From the NCBI RefSeq assembly GCF_009208555.1, contig NZ_WFLI01000022.1:35959-99958 (forward strand): DNA of 64,000 bases, in the 5' to 3' direction. The position numbers and the translations under genes are program-made. This DNA comes from Janthinobacterium violaceinigrum. Its GTDB lineage: Bacteria > Pseudomonadota > Gammaproteobacteria > Burkholderiales > Burkholderiaceae_D. Of this stretch, positions 42,683-51,208 are shown one piece after another. Positions within the stretch are counted from its first letter, which is position 1; every line of letters starts with the position of its first letter. The notes beneath the pieces were generated by a model. That model did not search any database, was not told the origin of the DNA, and saw only the letters and a program-made list of their open reading frames with translations.

Positions 42683-44127
42683 AAGCACTGATATTCTTCA
42701 CGGCACTGGGCCTGGCCGGCTGCGCCAGCGTCGGCAGCGTCGGCAGCGATTTCCAGCGTCCGCACAACGACCTGGGACAGCAATGGCGCCAGGCGCAGCA
42801 TGCCCGTTTCGCCGCCAGCGAGGATGCCGCCATCGAGCAGCGCTGGTGGGACGGCTTTGGCGACGCCACCCTGTCCTCCCTGCTGCAGCGCGCCGCCGGC
42901 GCCAACCTCGACGTGCTGGCGGCAGCCAGCCGCCTGGAACAAAGCCGCGCCGCGCGGGGTGTGGCCGGCGCCGCGCAGGGCCCGTCCCTCGGTGCAAATG
43001 GCGGTGTCAGCCGCGCGCGCAACAGCGGACAGGGCTTGAGCGACCCGTCGCGCCACAACGGCCAATCCGCCTACAGCCTGTGGCAAGGCAACCTCGATGC
43101 GGCCTGGGAGCTGGACCTGTGGGGCCGCGTGCGGCGCGAAGTGGAAGCGGCCGACGCGCGGGTCGAGGTGGCGCTGGAAACGCAGCGCGGCGTGCTGCTG
43201 GCCGTGCTGGCCGAGACGGCGCGCGACTACATCGAGCTGCGCGGCGCGCAGCAGACCCTGGCCATCACGCAGCAATTGCTGGCGACCGCCCGCCATACCC
43301 TGGACCTGACCCGCATCCGCCTGCGCGAAGGCGTGGCGACGCAGCTCGACGAGGCCGAGGCAGCGGCCCACGTGGCCACCATCGAGGCGCGCCTGCCCCC
43401 ATTGCAGCAGCGCGAAGCGCGCCTGGGCAATGCCCTGTGTCTCCTGCTGGCGCTGCCGCCGCACGGCTTGCAGGCGGAACTGGCGGCCGGCATGGCCATC
43501 CCCGCCGTGACCATGCAGGTGCAGCTGGGCGTGCCGAGCGGCCTGGCCGAACGGCGTCCCGACATCCGCCGCGCCGAAGCGCAGCTGCACGCGGCCACGG
43601 CCGATGCCGGCGTGGCGCACGGCGATTTTTATCCGCGCATCACCTTGTCGGGCAGCGTCGGCCTGCAAGCGATGCAGCTGTCCGACTTCGGCTGGGACGC
43701 CAAGCGCTTCGCCTTCGGTCCCGGCTTCAGCGTGCCCCTGTTCGATGGCGGCCGCCTGCGCGGCAAGCTGCAATTGCGCGAGGCGCAGCAGCAGGAAGCG
43801 GCCATCGCCTACCGCCGGACGGTGCTGGCCGCCTGGCACGAGGTGGAAGATGCGCTCTCGGGCTACCAGGCCAACGCCCGCCGCCAGGCCAGCCTCGATG
43901 AAGCCGTCAAGCAGGGACGGCGGGCGCTGGGCAGCGCGGAACTGCAGTACCGCCAGGGCAGCACGGACCTGATCAACGTGCTGCATGTGCAAAACACGCT
44001 CTTGAACAACGAGGCGGCGCTGGTCGACAGCCGCGCCACCGCCTCGCTGTCGCTGGTCCAGGTCTACAAGGCGCTGGGCGGCGGCTGGCAGGCATTTTCA
44101 ATCTCACCGCAAGGAAGCACGCCATGA
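42679..44127 (+). CDS. outer-membrane efflux lipoprotein (NodT family)
   Basis: This 482-residue channel protein starts with a short signal peptide and lipobox (LGLAGC, cysteine near residue 15). Family segments include EQRWWDGFGDATLSSLLQ, AWELDLWGRVRREVEAADAR and GLAERRPDIRRAEAQLHAAT. It completes the MFS tripartite pump and overlaps the adaptor gene upstream and the small gene downstream by ATGA junctions. Confidence 0.92.
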   Translation: MKALIFFTALGLAGCASVGSVGSDFQRPHNDLGQQWRQAQHARFAASEDAAIEQRWWDGFGDATLSSLLQRAAGANLDVLAAASRLEQSRAARGVAGAAQGPSLGANGGVSRARNSGQGLSDPSRHNGQSAYSLWQGNLDAAWELDLWGRVRREVEAADARVEVALETQRGVLLAVLAETARDYIELRGAQQTLAITQQLLATARHTLDLTRIRLREGVATQLDEAEAAAHVATIEARLPPLQQREARLGNALCLLLALPPHGLQAELAAGMAIPAVTMQVQLGVPSGLAERRPDIRRAEAQLHAATADAGVAHGDFYPRITLSGSVGLQAMQLSDFGWDAKRFAFGPGFSVPLFDGGRLRGKLQLREAQQQEAAIAYRRTVLAAWHEVEDALSGYQANARRQASLDEAVKQGRRALGSAELQYRQGSTDLINVLHVQNTLLNNEAALVDSRATASLSLVQVYKALGGGWQAFSISPQGSTP

Positions 44128-44558
44128 AACCGCATCCCGCCCATTTTTCCATCCACGACGTCAGCGACTTTCCCATCGTGCGCTTTCGCCCTGAAACGGC
44201 CGTCACCGGCTATGCCCCGCTGTGGGAAAACGACATGGATGCCCTGCTGCGCCACGGCGAGCCGTTCGTCCTGCTGTTCGAAGAAGAGCGCAGCGAGGAA
44301 GCGCATGTGGACCGCAAGCGGCGCGGCCTGTGGCTCAAGCACAACAAGGTGGCGCTGGCCGCCATCTGCCGGGGCCTCGTATCGGTCGAGGGGGACGCGC
44401 AGAAACGCGTGCAGATGCAGGCCATGGCGGCTGGCGCCATGAAAGCGTTCGGCATCCTGCAGGAGGTGGCGGCCACGCGCGAACAAGCCGACGCCCTGAT
44501 GGTGTGGCTGCTGGGCAGCGGCCAGATGGCGCGGCCGCGCGCGGCCGACGTGTGGTGA
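44124..44558 (+). CDS. small soluble protein coupled to the efflux operon
   Basis: This encodes 144 residues, starting in an ATGA overlap with the channel gene, so it is almost certainly co-translated. It has no signal peptide or membrane span. Features are FSIHDVSDFPIVRFRPE near the start, PFVLLFEEERSEEAHVDRKRRGLWLK, and a helical C-terminus (QADALMVWLLGSGQMARP). I do not recognise it. It ends nine bases before the convergent hmuV gene. An accessory role in efflux regulation is possible but not shown. Confidence 0.75.
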   Translation: MKPHPAHFSIHDVSDFPIVRFRPETAVTGYAPLWENDMDALLRHGEPFVLLFEEERSEEAHVDRKRRGLWLKHNKVALAAICRGLVSVEGDAQKRVQMQAMAAGAMKAFGILQEVAATREQADALMVWLLGSGQMARPRAADVW

Positions 44559-44567
44559 ACCAGTCCG

Positions 44568-45362
44568 TCAGGCGGCCCTGCGGACGGCGCTTCTGGCAGG
44601 GATGACGCACACGTCGCCATCGCCGTTGATCGCCGTCGTCAGGGCGATGCCGTACAGCGCAGCGAGCGCCGGCACGGCGCCGGCACCGCTGGCGATGTCG
44701 GCGACCAGCTGGCCCGAACGCACCAGCAGCAACCGCTCGAAGCCCAGCAAGGCATGATTGATGTCGTGCAGGATGGCGATGACGGCATGGCCGCGCGCGG
44801 CGCAAAACTGCTGCAGGCTGTCGAGCAAATCGAACTGCAGGCCGGGATCGAGCGCCGCCAGCGGTTCGTCGACGAGGATCAAGCCGTTTTCCACGTCCCA
44901 CATCTGCGCGAAGATGCGCGCCAGCTGTACCCTCGCCTGCTCGCCGCCGGACAGGGTGTCCAGGCGCCGGCCCAGCAAATGCGTGGCGTGCGCCAGGGCG
45001 GCCGCGTCCTGCACGATCTGCCCCAGCAGCGGGTCGACCAGGCGCGCCACCCGCCCCAGGCCGATCACCAGCTCGCACTGCAATCCGAAGGCAACGTTCG
45101 AACCTTGCGGCAGGACGGCGCGGCGCAGGGCCAGTTCGGCCAGCGGCCACTGCGCCAGCGGCCGGCCCGCAAACGCCACCTGGCCCGCCTGCGGATGCAG
45201 TTCGCGCGCCATCAGTTTGAGCAGGGTCGACTTGCCCGCCCCGCTGGGGCCGAGGATGGCGACGCGCTCGCCCGGCGCCACCTGCACGTTGAAGGGACCG
45301 AAATACTGCTGGCCCAGCTGCATGGTGGCAAAGGAAAGTTCCAGTATCGGCGTCATGTGCAT
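44568..45362 (-). CDS. hmuV: haem ABC transporter ATPase HmuV
   Basis: This 264-residue ATPase energises haem import. The Walker A motif GPSGAGKST is at residues 38-46, the signature LSGGEQARVQLAR follows in the middle, and Walker B is LILVDEPLAALDPG. The late H-loop is ILHDINHAL. It is the last gene of hmuSTUV, four bases after hmuU. Confidence 0.9.
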   Translation of the reverse strand: MHMTPILELSFATMQLGQQYFGPFNVQVAPGERVAILGPSGAGKSTLLKLMARELHPQAGQVAFAGRPLAQWPLAELALRRAVLPQGSNVAFGLQCELVIGLGRVARLVDPLLGQIVQDAAALAHATHLLGRRLDTLSGGEQARVQLARIFAQMWDVENGLILVDEPLAALDPGLQFDLLDSLQQFCAARGHAVIAILHDINHALLGFERLLLVRSGQLVADIASGAGAVPALAALYGIALTTAINGDGDVCVIPARSAVRRAA

Positions 45363-45366
45363 CCTT

Positions 45367-46431
45367 TCAGGCGCTGCCGTGGCGGAAACGGCGCAACAGC
45401 ATCAGGAAAAATGGCCCGCCCAGCAAGGCCGTGAAAATGCCGACGGGGACTTCTGCGGGAATGGCCACCGTGCGGGCCAGGGTGTCGGCCAACAGCAGCA
45501 GCAAGCCCCCCATCAGCATGGACAGGGGCAGCACGCGGCGCTGGTCCGCCCCCAGCCAGGTACGCACCAGGTGGGGCGCGATCAGGCCGATGAAGCCGAT
45601 GCCGCCGCACCAGGCGACGGCAAAACCCGTCAGCACGGCCACCAGCACGATCACCTGCGTGCGCAAGCGGCCCACGTCGATGCCCACGTGCAGCGCCTGC
45701 GCCTCGCCCAGCGCCAGCGCGTTCAATGAGCGCATCAGGAAACGCGTGGCCCACAGCGCCCCGGCCAGCACCAGCAGCAAGGCCGCCACCTGGCGCCAGC
45801 TGCCGGCCGACAGCGAGCCCAGGGTCCAGAAAGTCAGGGTGCGCAACTGGTCGTCGCTGGCCAGGTAGATGCACAAGCCCATGGCGGCCACCGTGATGGC
45901 ATTGAGCGCCACGCCCGTCAGCAGCAGGCCGACGATGGAACCGGGCGTGGCCCAGCGGGCCACCCGGTCGAGCAGCACGCAGATAAGCATGGCGCCCGCG
46001 AACGCGGCGGCCGGCAGCAGCCATACGCGCAGCTCGGGCGCCACGTGCAGGCTGGCGGCAAAGACGATGGTGGCCGCGCCCGCGCAGGCGGCGCCGCTGC
46101 TCACGCCCAGCAGGCCAGGATCGGCCAGCGGATTGCGGAACAGTCCCTGCGTCAGGCCGCCGGCCAGCGCCAGCGCGGCGCCGATCAGCGTCGCAAACAG
46201 GGCGCGCGGCAGACGGATATGCCACAGCACATACGCGCCGCCGGACAGCGACTCGCCGCCAGCCTGCAGGGGCGCCAGCCAGTCGGCCAGGGTCACGGGC
46301 ACGGCGCCCGCCTGCACGGCAACGAGCAAGCCGGCGGCCAGCGCCGCGGCCAGCAGCCCGGGAGCGCCCCAGCGCCGGACATGCCAGGACATGCGCCAGG
46401 ACACAGCCGGCGTCATCGCGCGCACGTTCAT
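45367..46431 (-). CDS. hmuU: haem ABC transporter permease HmuU
   Basis: This encodes 354 residues of the FecCD/BtuC permease family with about ten membrane helices. Family motifs include LWHIRLPRALFATLIGAALAL, FRNPLADPGLLGVSSGAACA and GGIGFIGLIAPHLVRTW, the last being the ATPase-coupling region. The start at 46431 overlaps the hmuT stop by ATGA; an open frame extending further upstream is a shadow of hmuT. Confidence 0.92.
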   Translation of the reverse strand: MNVRAMTPAVSWRMSWHVRRWGAPGLLAAALAAGLLVAVQAGAVPVTLADWLAPLQAGGESLSGGAYVLWHIRLPRALFATLIGAALALAGGLTQGLFRNPLADPGLLGVSSGAACAGAATIVFAASLHVAPELRVWLLPAAAFAGAMLICVLLDRVARWATPGSIVGLLLTGVALNAITVAAMGLCIYLASDDQLRTLTFWTLGSLSAGSWRQVAALLLVLAGALWATRFLMRSLNALALGEAQALHVGIDVGRLRTQVIVLVAVLTGFAVAWCGGIGFIGLIAPHLVRTWLGADQRRVLPLSMLMGGLLLLLADTLARTVAIPAEVPVGIFTALLGGPFFLMLLRRFRHGSA

Positions 46432-47345
46432 GCGGCCATGGCTTGCGCGAACGCGGCATCGAGTTCGGCCAGCGCCTGCGGCATGCGCGGGCCAAAGCCC
46501 AGCAGCAGCATGGCTTCCTGCGACACGATGCGGTGCTTGCGCCCGGCCGGCGTCTGCGCCAACCCTGGCAATTTGAGGATGCCGTCCACGCCGCCCGACG
46601 CCTTCAAGCCCTGGTCCGTGACGAGCACGATGTCGGGCCGCGCGGCGATCACGGCTTCCGGCGTGAGCGGCTTGTAGCCGGCGAAGCCGCCCTGCCCGCC
46701 CATCACGTTGACGGCGCCCGCATACGCGAGCATGGCGTCGGCGCCCGTCTCGCGCCCGCCCACCATCACCTGGTTCGGCGCATGGGCGAGGATGAACAGC
46801 ACGCGCACGGGCGCATGCTGGCGCTGCCGGACCTTGGCCAGGGCGCCGCTCCACTGCTGCTGCAGGCTGTGCGCCAGGCGCGCGGCGGGTTCCACGCGGT
46901 CCGTGATCCGGCCCACCTGTTTCACGCGGTCGAGCAAGCCTTCGAACTTGTTATCGGCATTGAGTACCGCTACCGGCACGCCCGCGTCGCGCACCTGGCG
47001 CAGCACCGTTTGCGGCCCCGCCTCCTCGGTGGCGATCAGCTGCGTGGGCGCCAGCGACAGCACGCCCTCGGCCGACAGGGTGCGCGCATAGCCCACCTGC
47101 GGCAGCTTCTGCGCCGTGGCCGGATACAGCGACGTCGTATCGACGCCCACCAGCTCGCCCTGCGCGTCGAGCGCATAGACGATTTCCGTCAGGGCCCCGC
47201 CCACGCTGACGATGCGCCGCGCTTTCACCAGCGGCTTGCCAGCGTCGCTGACGGCGGCCAGCACCTGCATCGGCGCGGCCAGGGCCAGCGCTCCCGCACC
47301 CATTTTCTTCAGCGCGATGCGGCGCGCCACGCTGGCGGCGATCAT
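46428..47345 (-). CDS. hmuT: haem-binding periplasmic protein HmuT
   Basis: This 305-residue protein delivers haem to HmuU. A twin-Arg-less signal region (ALKKMGAGALALAAPMQVLA) is followed by the binding-protein fold with RIVSVGGALTEIVYALDAQ and LVGVDTTSLYPA near the N-terminus. I choose the ATG at 47345, which overlaps the hmuS stop; 47354 is an alternative three codons upstream. The family otherwise has conserved tyrosines for haem, but which residue binds here cannot be fixed by eye. Confidence 0.9.
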   Translation of the reverse strand: MIAASVARRIALKKMGAGALALAAPMQVLAAVSDAGKPLVKARRIVSVGGALTEIVYALDAQGELVGVDTTSLYPATAQKLPQVGYARTLSAEGVLSLAPTQLIATEEAGPQTVLRQVRDAGVPVAVLNADNKFEGLLDRVKQVGRITDRVEPAARLAHSLQQQWSGALAKVRQRQHAPVRVLFILAHAPNQVMVGGRETGADAMLAYAGAVNVMGGQGGFAGYKPLTPEAVIAARPDIVLVTDQGLKASGGVDGILKLPGLAQTPAGRKHRIVSQEAMLLLGFGPRMPQALAELDAAFAQAMAA

Positions 47346-48436
47346 GCGGCGCATAATTCGCCCTCCTGCAGCACGCGCTCGACGACGTTGCGCCATTCGC
47401 ACAGTTCATGCACGCCCGGCTTGCGTTCGCCGAAGAACATGACGATGGTGTCGCCCTTGGCGTCGAACAGTTCCACGGACGTCACCAGGCCATCGACCGT
47501 GGGCTTCTTCACCACCCAGGCGCTGGCGATATGGTCTTCGCGCAAATGCAGGTTGAAGCGCTGGTCGAGGACATTGATCCACGGCCCCATCACGGCGATC
47601 TTGTGCACGGGTCCCGAATGGATCTGGATCATGCCGGCATTGCCGACGAAGGCCATGATGGCCACCTTTTCAAGCGCGGCGCTATTGAGCAGGTCGAGCA
47701 CGCAGGATTTGTCGAGCTGCTGCACGAAGCGCGCTTCGGCCAGGCGCAGGCCCTGCAGGCGCGACACCGAGTACTTTTTCAGCACGGTGAAAAATTCATG
47801 CGTGTCGCGCAAGTCGGCCCAGGCGGCGCGAAAGCCGGCCACGTCGATCTGCGCGTCGGGCAATTCCGCCGGCGGGGCCGCCGGCGCCGTCACGGCAATG
47901 CCGGCCGCCTGGTCCGCGTCGGCAAAACGCGCCACCAGCGCGTCGTACGCCGCCAGGTCGCTGTGCGGTTTGAGAAAAATCTTGTGCACGGCGTGGCCGG
48001 CCGCATCGAAAAATTGCAGGCTGCGCTGCACCTCGTGTTCGCCCATCTCGCGCACGGCAAAGCCATGCGCCCAGTGGCGGTAAAACACGCGCAAGTCGAT
48101 ATCGCCGCCCAGCACCAGGCCGATATGGTTGTTGTGGCTGGTCTTGCGGTAGACGCCCGTCTTTTCATGCACGCACGAGGCGTTGCGCGTCAGCGCCATG
48201 ACTTCGCCCAGCGGTTCCAGGGCGGCAATGATGGCGGGCCAGTCGGCCTGCAGGCGCTCGGCGCCCAGCAAGGCGCCGTCGGCCAGCGACAGGCCCGCAT
48301 GCGCGGCAATCAGCTCGCCCTCGGAAATGGCCAGCTCCTCGGCGATGTCGCGGTGGCGGGCTTTTTTCTCGCGGCGCAGGCGGGCAAATTCGCTGGCGAC
48401 CAGCTCGGTATTGCAAATGGGGAACGTGCTCAACAC
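47342..48436 (-). CDS. hmuS: haem-degrading / haem-utilisation protein HmuS
   Basis: This encodes 364 residues with the duplicated HemS/ChuX-like fold. Typical parts are GEVMALTRNASCVHEKTGVYR and HNNHIGLVLGGDIDLRVFY in the first half, and VMGPWINVLDQRFNLHLRED in the second. I start at a GTG at 48436 that has AAAGGAG five to six bases upstream; a GTG at 48460 lacks such a site. It heads hmuSTUV behind the Fur-like box. Confidence 0.9.
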   Translation of the reverse strand: MLSTFPICNTELVASEFARLRREKKARHRDIAEELAISEGELIAAHAGLSLADGALLGAERLQADWPAIIAALEPLGEVMALTRNASCVHEKTGVYRKTSHNNHIGLVLGGDIDLRVFYRHWAHGFAVREMGEHEVQRSLQFFDAAGHAVHKIFLKPHSDLAAYDALVARFADADQAAGIAVTAPAAPPAELPDAQIDVAGFRAAWADLRDTHEFFTVLKKYSVSRLQGLRLAEARFVQQLDKSCVLDLLNSAALEKVAIMAFVGNAGMIQIHSGPVHKIAVMGPWINVLDQRFNLHLREDHIASAWVVKKPTVDGLVTSVELFDAKGDTIVMFFGERKPGVHELCEWRNVVERVLQEGELCAA

Positions 48437-48506
48437 GGTGTCTCCTTTCAAGGCGAACACTGGCTGGCATGGGCTGGCTGGTGGTGGGGAAATCTTGAAA
48501 TCAATT

Positions 48507-48525
48507 ATAAATGAGAATCATTCGC
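48507..48525. promoter_or_regulatory. Fur-like box upstream of hmuSTUV
   Basis: The core AATGAGAATCATT (48510-48522) matches the centre of the Fur consensus (AATGATAATCATT) at 12 of 13 positions. It is about 70 bases before the hmuS start, as expected for iron repression of haem uptake. Confidence 0.75.
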
Positions 48526-48571
48526 AATCAAGACTTATTTGCGTGCGCGTGCCACGGCATGGGGCGAGGCG

Positions 48572-48608
48572 AAAAAAAAGCGCCACGACAGGAAACCCGT
48601 CGCGGCGC
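48572..48608 (-). terminator. terminator of the DMT exporter gene
   Basis: GCGCCACGAC (48580-48589) pairs with GTCGCGGCGC (48599-48608) with one mismatch, and on the minus strand runs into eight Ts. It lies beyond the stop at 48654. Confidence 0.88.
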
Positions 48609-48653
48609 CAAAGGAGACCGATCGATACAGCCGATCAGTTCAGGAAAACAGGA

Positions 48654-49553
48654 TCAGGCACTGGCCTGCACGGCCGGCATGGCCGCCGGCTTGGGCGCGG
48701 GACGCTGCGCCAGCAGGACCACGGCCGTCAGCACCATGGCGCCGCCCAGCAATTGCGTGCCGCTGACGGACTCTTTCAGCAAGGTCACGCCGAAGGCCAT
48801 CGTGATGACGGGTTCGAACGTGGAAATGATGGACGCCTTGGCCGCGCCGATCTGCGCCACGCCGGCAAAGAAGGCGGCGATCGCGATGGCCGTCGAGAAC
48901 AAAGCGATGGCGCTGACGGCCAGCCAGCCCGTCGCCGTGCCCGGCAGAGACACGCCTTGCCACAAGGCAATCGCGCTATTCGACAGGCCGGCCGTGCCCA
49001 GGATCACCACGCAGGCGGCCAATGGGTGAATATTCTCGCGGCTTTTCGACAGGCTGTTGCCAAACAGGATGTACACGGCGTACACGCCGGCCGCCATCAA
49101 GGCCAGGGCGATGCCGATGGGCTGGCCCTGCAGCTTGCCGCCCAGGGTGGTGGCCATGCCGGCGATGGCCAGCGCCAGCAGCACCAGCATGCGCCGGTCC
49201 AGCTTTTCCCAGCCCATCGCCAGCGCCAGGATGGTCACCAGCACGGGGTACACATACAGCAGCATGCCGCACAGGCCGCTGCTGGCATACATGAGCGCAT
49301 TGAAATAGCCTTGCGACTGGGCCGTGTACATCAGTCCCATCAGCATGTAGCCGGCCAGCAGGCGGCCGCGCGGCAAGCGCCAGCCGCCCAGCCACACGAG
49401 CGGCAGCAGCAGCATGGCGGCGATAACGAAACGCAAGGCCAGCATGGTCGACGGGTTGACCCCGGACGCATATGCCGCCTTGGCAAACACTGCGGAGCTG
49501 CCGAAACCGGCGGCCGACAGCAACACCAGCGCAACGGCGCGGCGATCAGACAT
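48654..49553 (-). CDS. DMT-superfamily (EamA) exporter
   Basis: This 299-residue protein has ten hydrophobic helices in the two EamA repeats typical of drug/metabolite exporters. The N-terminal helix contains VALVLLSAAGFGSSAVFAKA and the second repeat begins near PIGIALALMAAGVYAVYILF. The conserved Glu/Pro segment ISTFEPVITMAFGVTLLKE is present. The start is at 49553. It is divergent from the LysR gene at 49785, which is a plausible regulator. The substrate is unknown. Confidence 0.9.
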   Translation of the reverse strand: MSDRRAVALVLLSAAGFGSSAVFAKAAYASGVNPSTMLALRFVIAAMLLLPLVWLGGWRLPRGRLLAGYMLMGLMYTAQSQGYFNALMYASSGLCGMLLYVYPVLVTILALAMGWEKLDRRMLVLLALAIAGMATTLGGKLQGQPIGIALALMAAGVYAVYILFGNSLSKSRENIHPLAACVVILGTAGLSNSAIALWQGVSLPGTATGWLAVSAIALFSTAIAIAAFFAGVAQIGAAKASIISTFEPVITMAFGVTLLKESVSGTQLLGGAMVLTAVVLLAQRPAPKPAAMPAVQASA

Positions 49554-49572
49554 GACTAAACCTCTTAGAATA

Positions 49573-49617
49573 CGCCTGGGCAAACCTGCTGCGCGTCGTG
49601 CAGTGATTTTCCAGGCG
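49573..49617 (-). repeat. short derivative of the 112-base repeat
   Basis: The left end CGCCTGGGCAAACCTGCTG and GCGCGTCG match the left arm of the 112-base element, and the right end TTTTCCAGGCG matches its right arm, with the centre missing. The ends CGCCTGG and CCAGGCG again form a perfect inverted repeat. It lies in the divergent promoter region of the DMT and LysR genes. Confidence 0.7.
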
Positions 49618-49784
49618 TTGTAAATATAAATGCCCGGCAAGGCCGGGAGATGTTCATGCGTGAATCCTGTTGCGGGTCGCTTCACGCATAGCCGGCATCA
49701 TATTCGCTTGCGCAAAATGAAACAAACCAATATTCTTCACGGATAGGCCGAATATTACTGAGGCTCAATCTCTTGAAGAGTGCC

Positions 49785-50729
49785 ATGTCACGTCCCTTGC
49801 CACCGCTCGCCGCCCTGCACGCCTTCGAGGCGGCCGCCCGCCATGAAGGCTTCCAGCGCGCGGGCGAAGAATTGCACGTCTCGGCCGGCGCCATCGGCCA
49901 CCATGTGAAACAGCTGGAAGCGTGGCTGGGCATCGTGCTGTTCCAGCGCCTGCCGCGCGGCGTGGTGCTCACCAATGCGGGCCAGCGCTATGCGGCGTCG
50001 CTGGGCCCCATCCTCAACCAGCTGGCCGACGTGTCCGAGCAGGCGCGGCGCCAAGGCGATGACAAGGTGGTCACGGTGACGGCCACCAGCTCGCTCGTCT
50101 CGCGCTGGCTGATGCCGCGCCTGGGCCGCCTGCGCGACCGCTATCCGCAGATCGAACTGCGCGTGCTGGCATCCATGCACCCGGTCGACCTGGCGCGCGA
50201 CGGCGTGGACGTGGCCATCCGCCTGGGGCCGGGCCGCTATCCGGGATTAAAAGTGGATTTATTGATGGAAGAATGGTTTTCCGCCGTCTGCAGCCCCGAT
50301 TTCCGCGCCAACGCGGCCAGCCTGCGCCAGCCCGCCGACCTGCTGCGCTATCCGCTACTGCACGACGAGCCGGAAGTGCACCTGCCCGGCGAAATCGATT
50401 GGACGCGCTGGCTGCACAGCTGCGGCGTGCATTACAGCGGCAATAGCGGCAACAGCGGCGCGCGCTTCTCGCACACGTATCTGTGCCTCGATGCGGCCGC
50501 CAGCGGCCAGGGCGTGGCCATTGCCGCCAGCCCCCTGATCGGCGACGATTTGCGCTCGGGCCGCCTGGTGCGCGTGTTCGAACACGCCGTGCGCGGCCCC
50601 CACTGCTATTACCTGCTGCGTTCGCCCCAGGCGGAAACGCGGCCCCTCGTGCACGCATTCTGCGAATGGCTGATCGCCGAGGCGCGCGCCGACCAGGAAA
50701 CCGTCTGGCCCACCGTGGAGACCGCATGA
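49785..50729 (+). CDS. LysR-family regulator (GcvA-like)
   Basis: This 314-residue regulator has the GcvA-type N-terminus LAALHAFEAAARHEGFQRAG and the recognition helix region ELHVSAGAIGHHVKQLE. The effector domain follows with DLARDGVDVAIRLGPGRYP. The ATG at 49785 is preferred over a TTG at 49773. A short in-frame repeat (SGNSGNSG) lies within the effector domain near residue 224. It is coupled to the next small gene by an ATGA overlap. Confidence 0.9.
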   Translation: MSRPLPPLAALHAFEAAARHEGFQRAGEELHVSAGAIGHHVKQLEAWLGIVLFQRLPRGVVLTNAGQRYAASLGPILNQLADVSEQARRQGDDKVVTVTATSSLVSRWLMPRLGRLRDRYPQIELRVLASMHPVDLARDGVDVAIRLGPGRYPGLKVDLLMEEWFSAVCSPDFRANAASLRQPADLLRYPLLHDEPEVHLPGEIDWTRWLHSCGVHYSGNSGNSGARFSHTYLCLDAAASGQGVAIAASPLIGDDLRSGRLVRVFEHAVRGPHCYYLLRSPQAETRPLVHAFCEWLIAEARADQETVWPTVETA

Positions 50730-51070
50730 CAAGCAAGGAATTGGCGCGCAGCGCGCATCACGTCGTCACGCACGACTACGAACATGCCAGGGTGACGGCG
50801 GCCGATGGCCGGCAAGCCAGCGTGGGCGAATTCTATGGCGACCCGGCCGTGGCCCTGATCGACGCGCAAGAAAAATGGTGCGCCGTGGCGGGCGAGGGAT
50901 TGGTACTGTGCCGGCTGGAGCAGCCGTTCGGGCAGTGCACGGCGTACTTCCGCGAACCCGGAGCAACCGTGTGGATCACGGACTTGCGGCAAACGGGAGC
51001 GTTTGCGCTGGAGTGGCAAGGCGAGGATGGCGCTTGGTCCACCCTCGATTTTGACTTTGATACGATGTAA
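50726..51070 (+). CDS. small hypothetical protein coupled to the LysR gene
   Basis: This encodes 114 residues and begins in the LysR stop (ATGA). The protein is soluble, acidic and rich in strands, with features such as YGDPAVALIDAQEKWCAVAG and FREPGATVWITDLRQ, and it ends LDFDFDTM. It has no signal peptide. I do not recognise a family. Its coupling suggests that it acts together with the regulator or is simply carried with it. Confidence 0.65.
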   Translation: MTSKELARSAHHVVTHDYEHARVTAADGRQASVGEFYGDPAVALIDAQEKWCAVAGEGLVLCRLEQPFGQCTAYFREPGATVWITDLRQTGAFALEWQGEDGAWSTLDFDFDTM

Positions 51071-51083
51071 CAGAACCTTCGCG

Positions 51084-51201
51084 ACGCCTCACAAAACCGT
51101 AGCGAGCGGAAGGGAGAGGTGGCTAAGAAGCGCAACCGTACGAAAGTACGGTGAGCATCGCAGGCCGCCTATACCGACGCGCAGTAGGTTTTGTGAGGCG
51201 T
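51084..51201 (-). repeat. 112-base structured intergenic repeat, copy 2 (with extended ends)
   Basis: ACGCCTCACAAAACC (51084-51098) and GGTTTTGTGAGGCGT (51187-51201) are perfect 15-base terminal inverted repeats. The central hairpin CCGTAC-GAAA-GTACGG is perfect. The core 51087-51198 is the reverse complement of 26181-26292 at 103 of 112 positions. It lies directly between the small gene above and the orn stop at 51209. Confidence 0.9.
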
Positions 51202-51208
51202 TTTCAAC

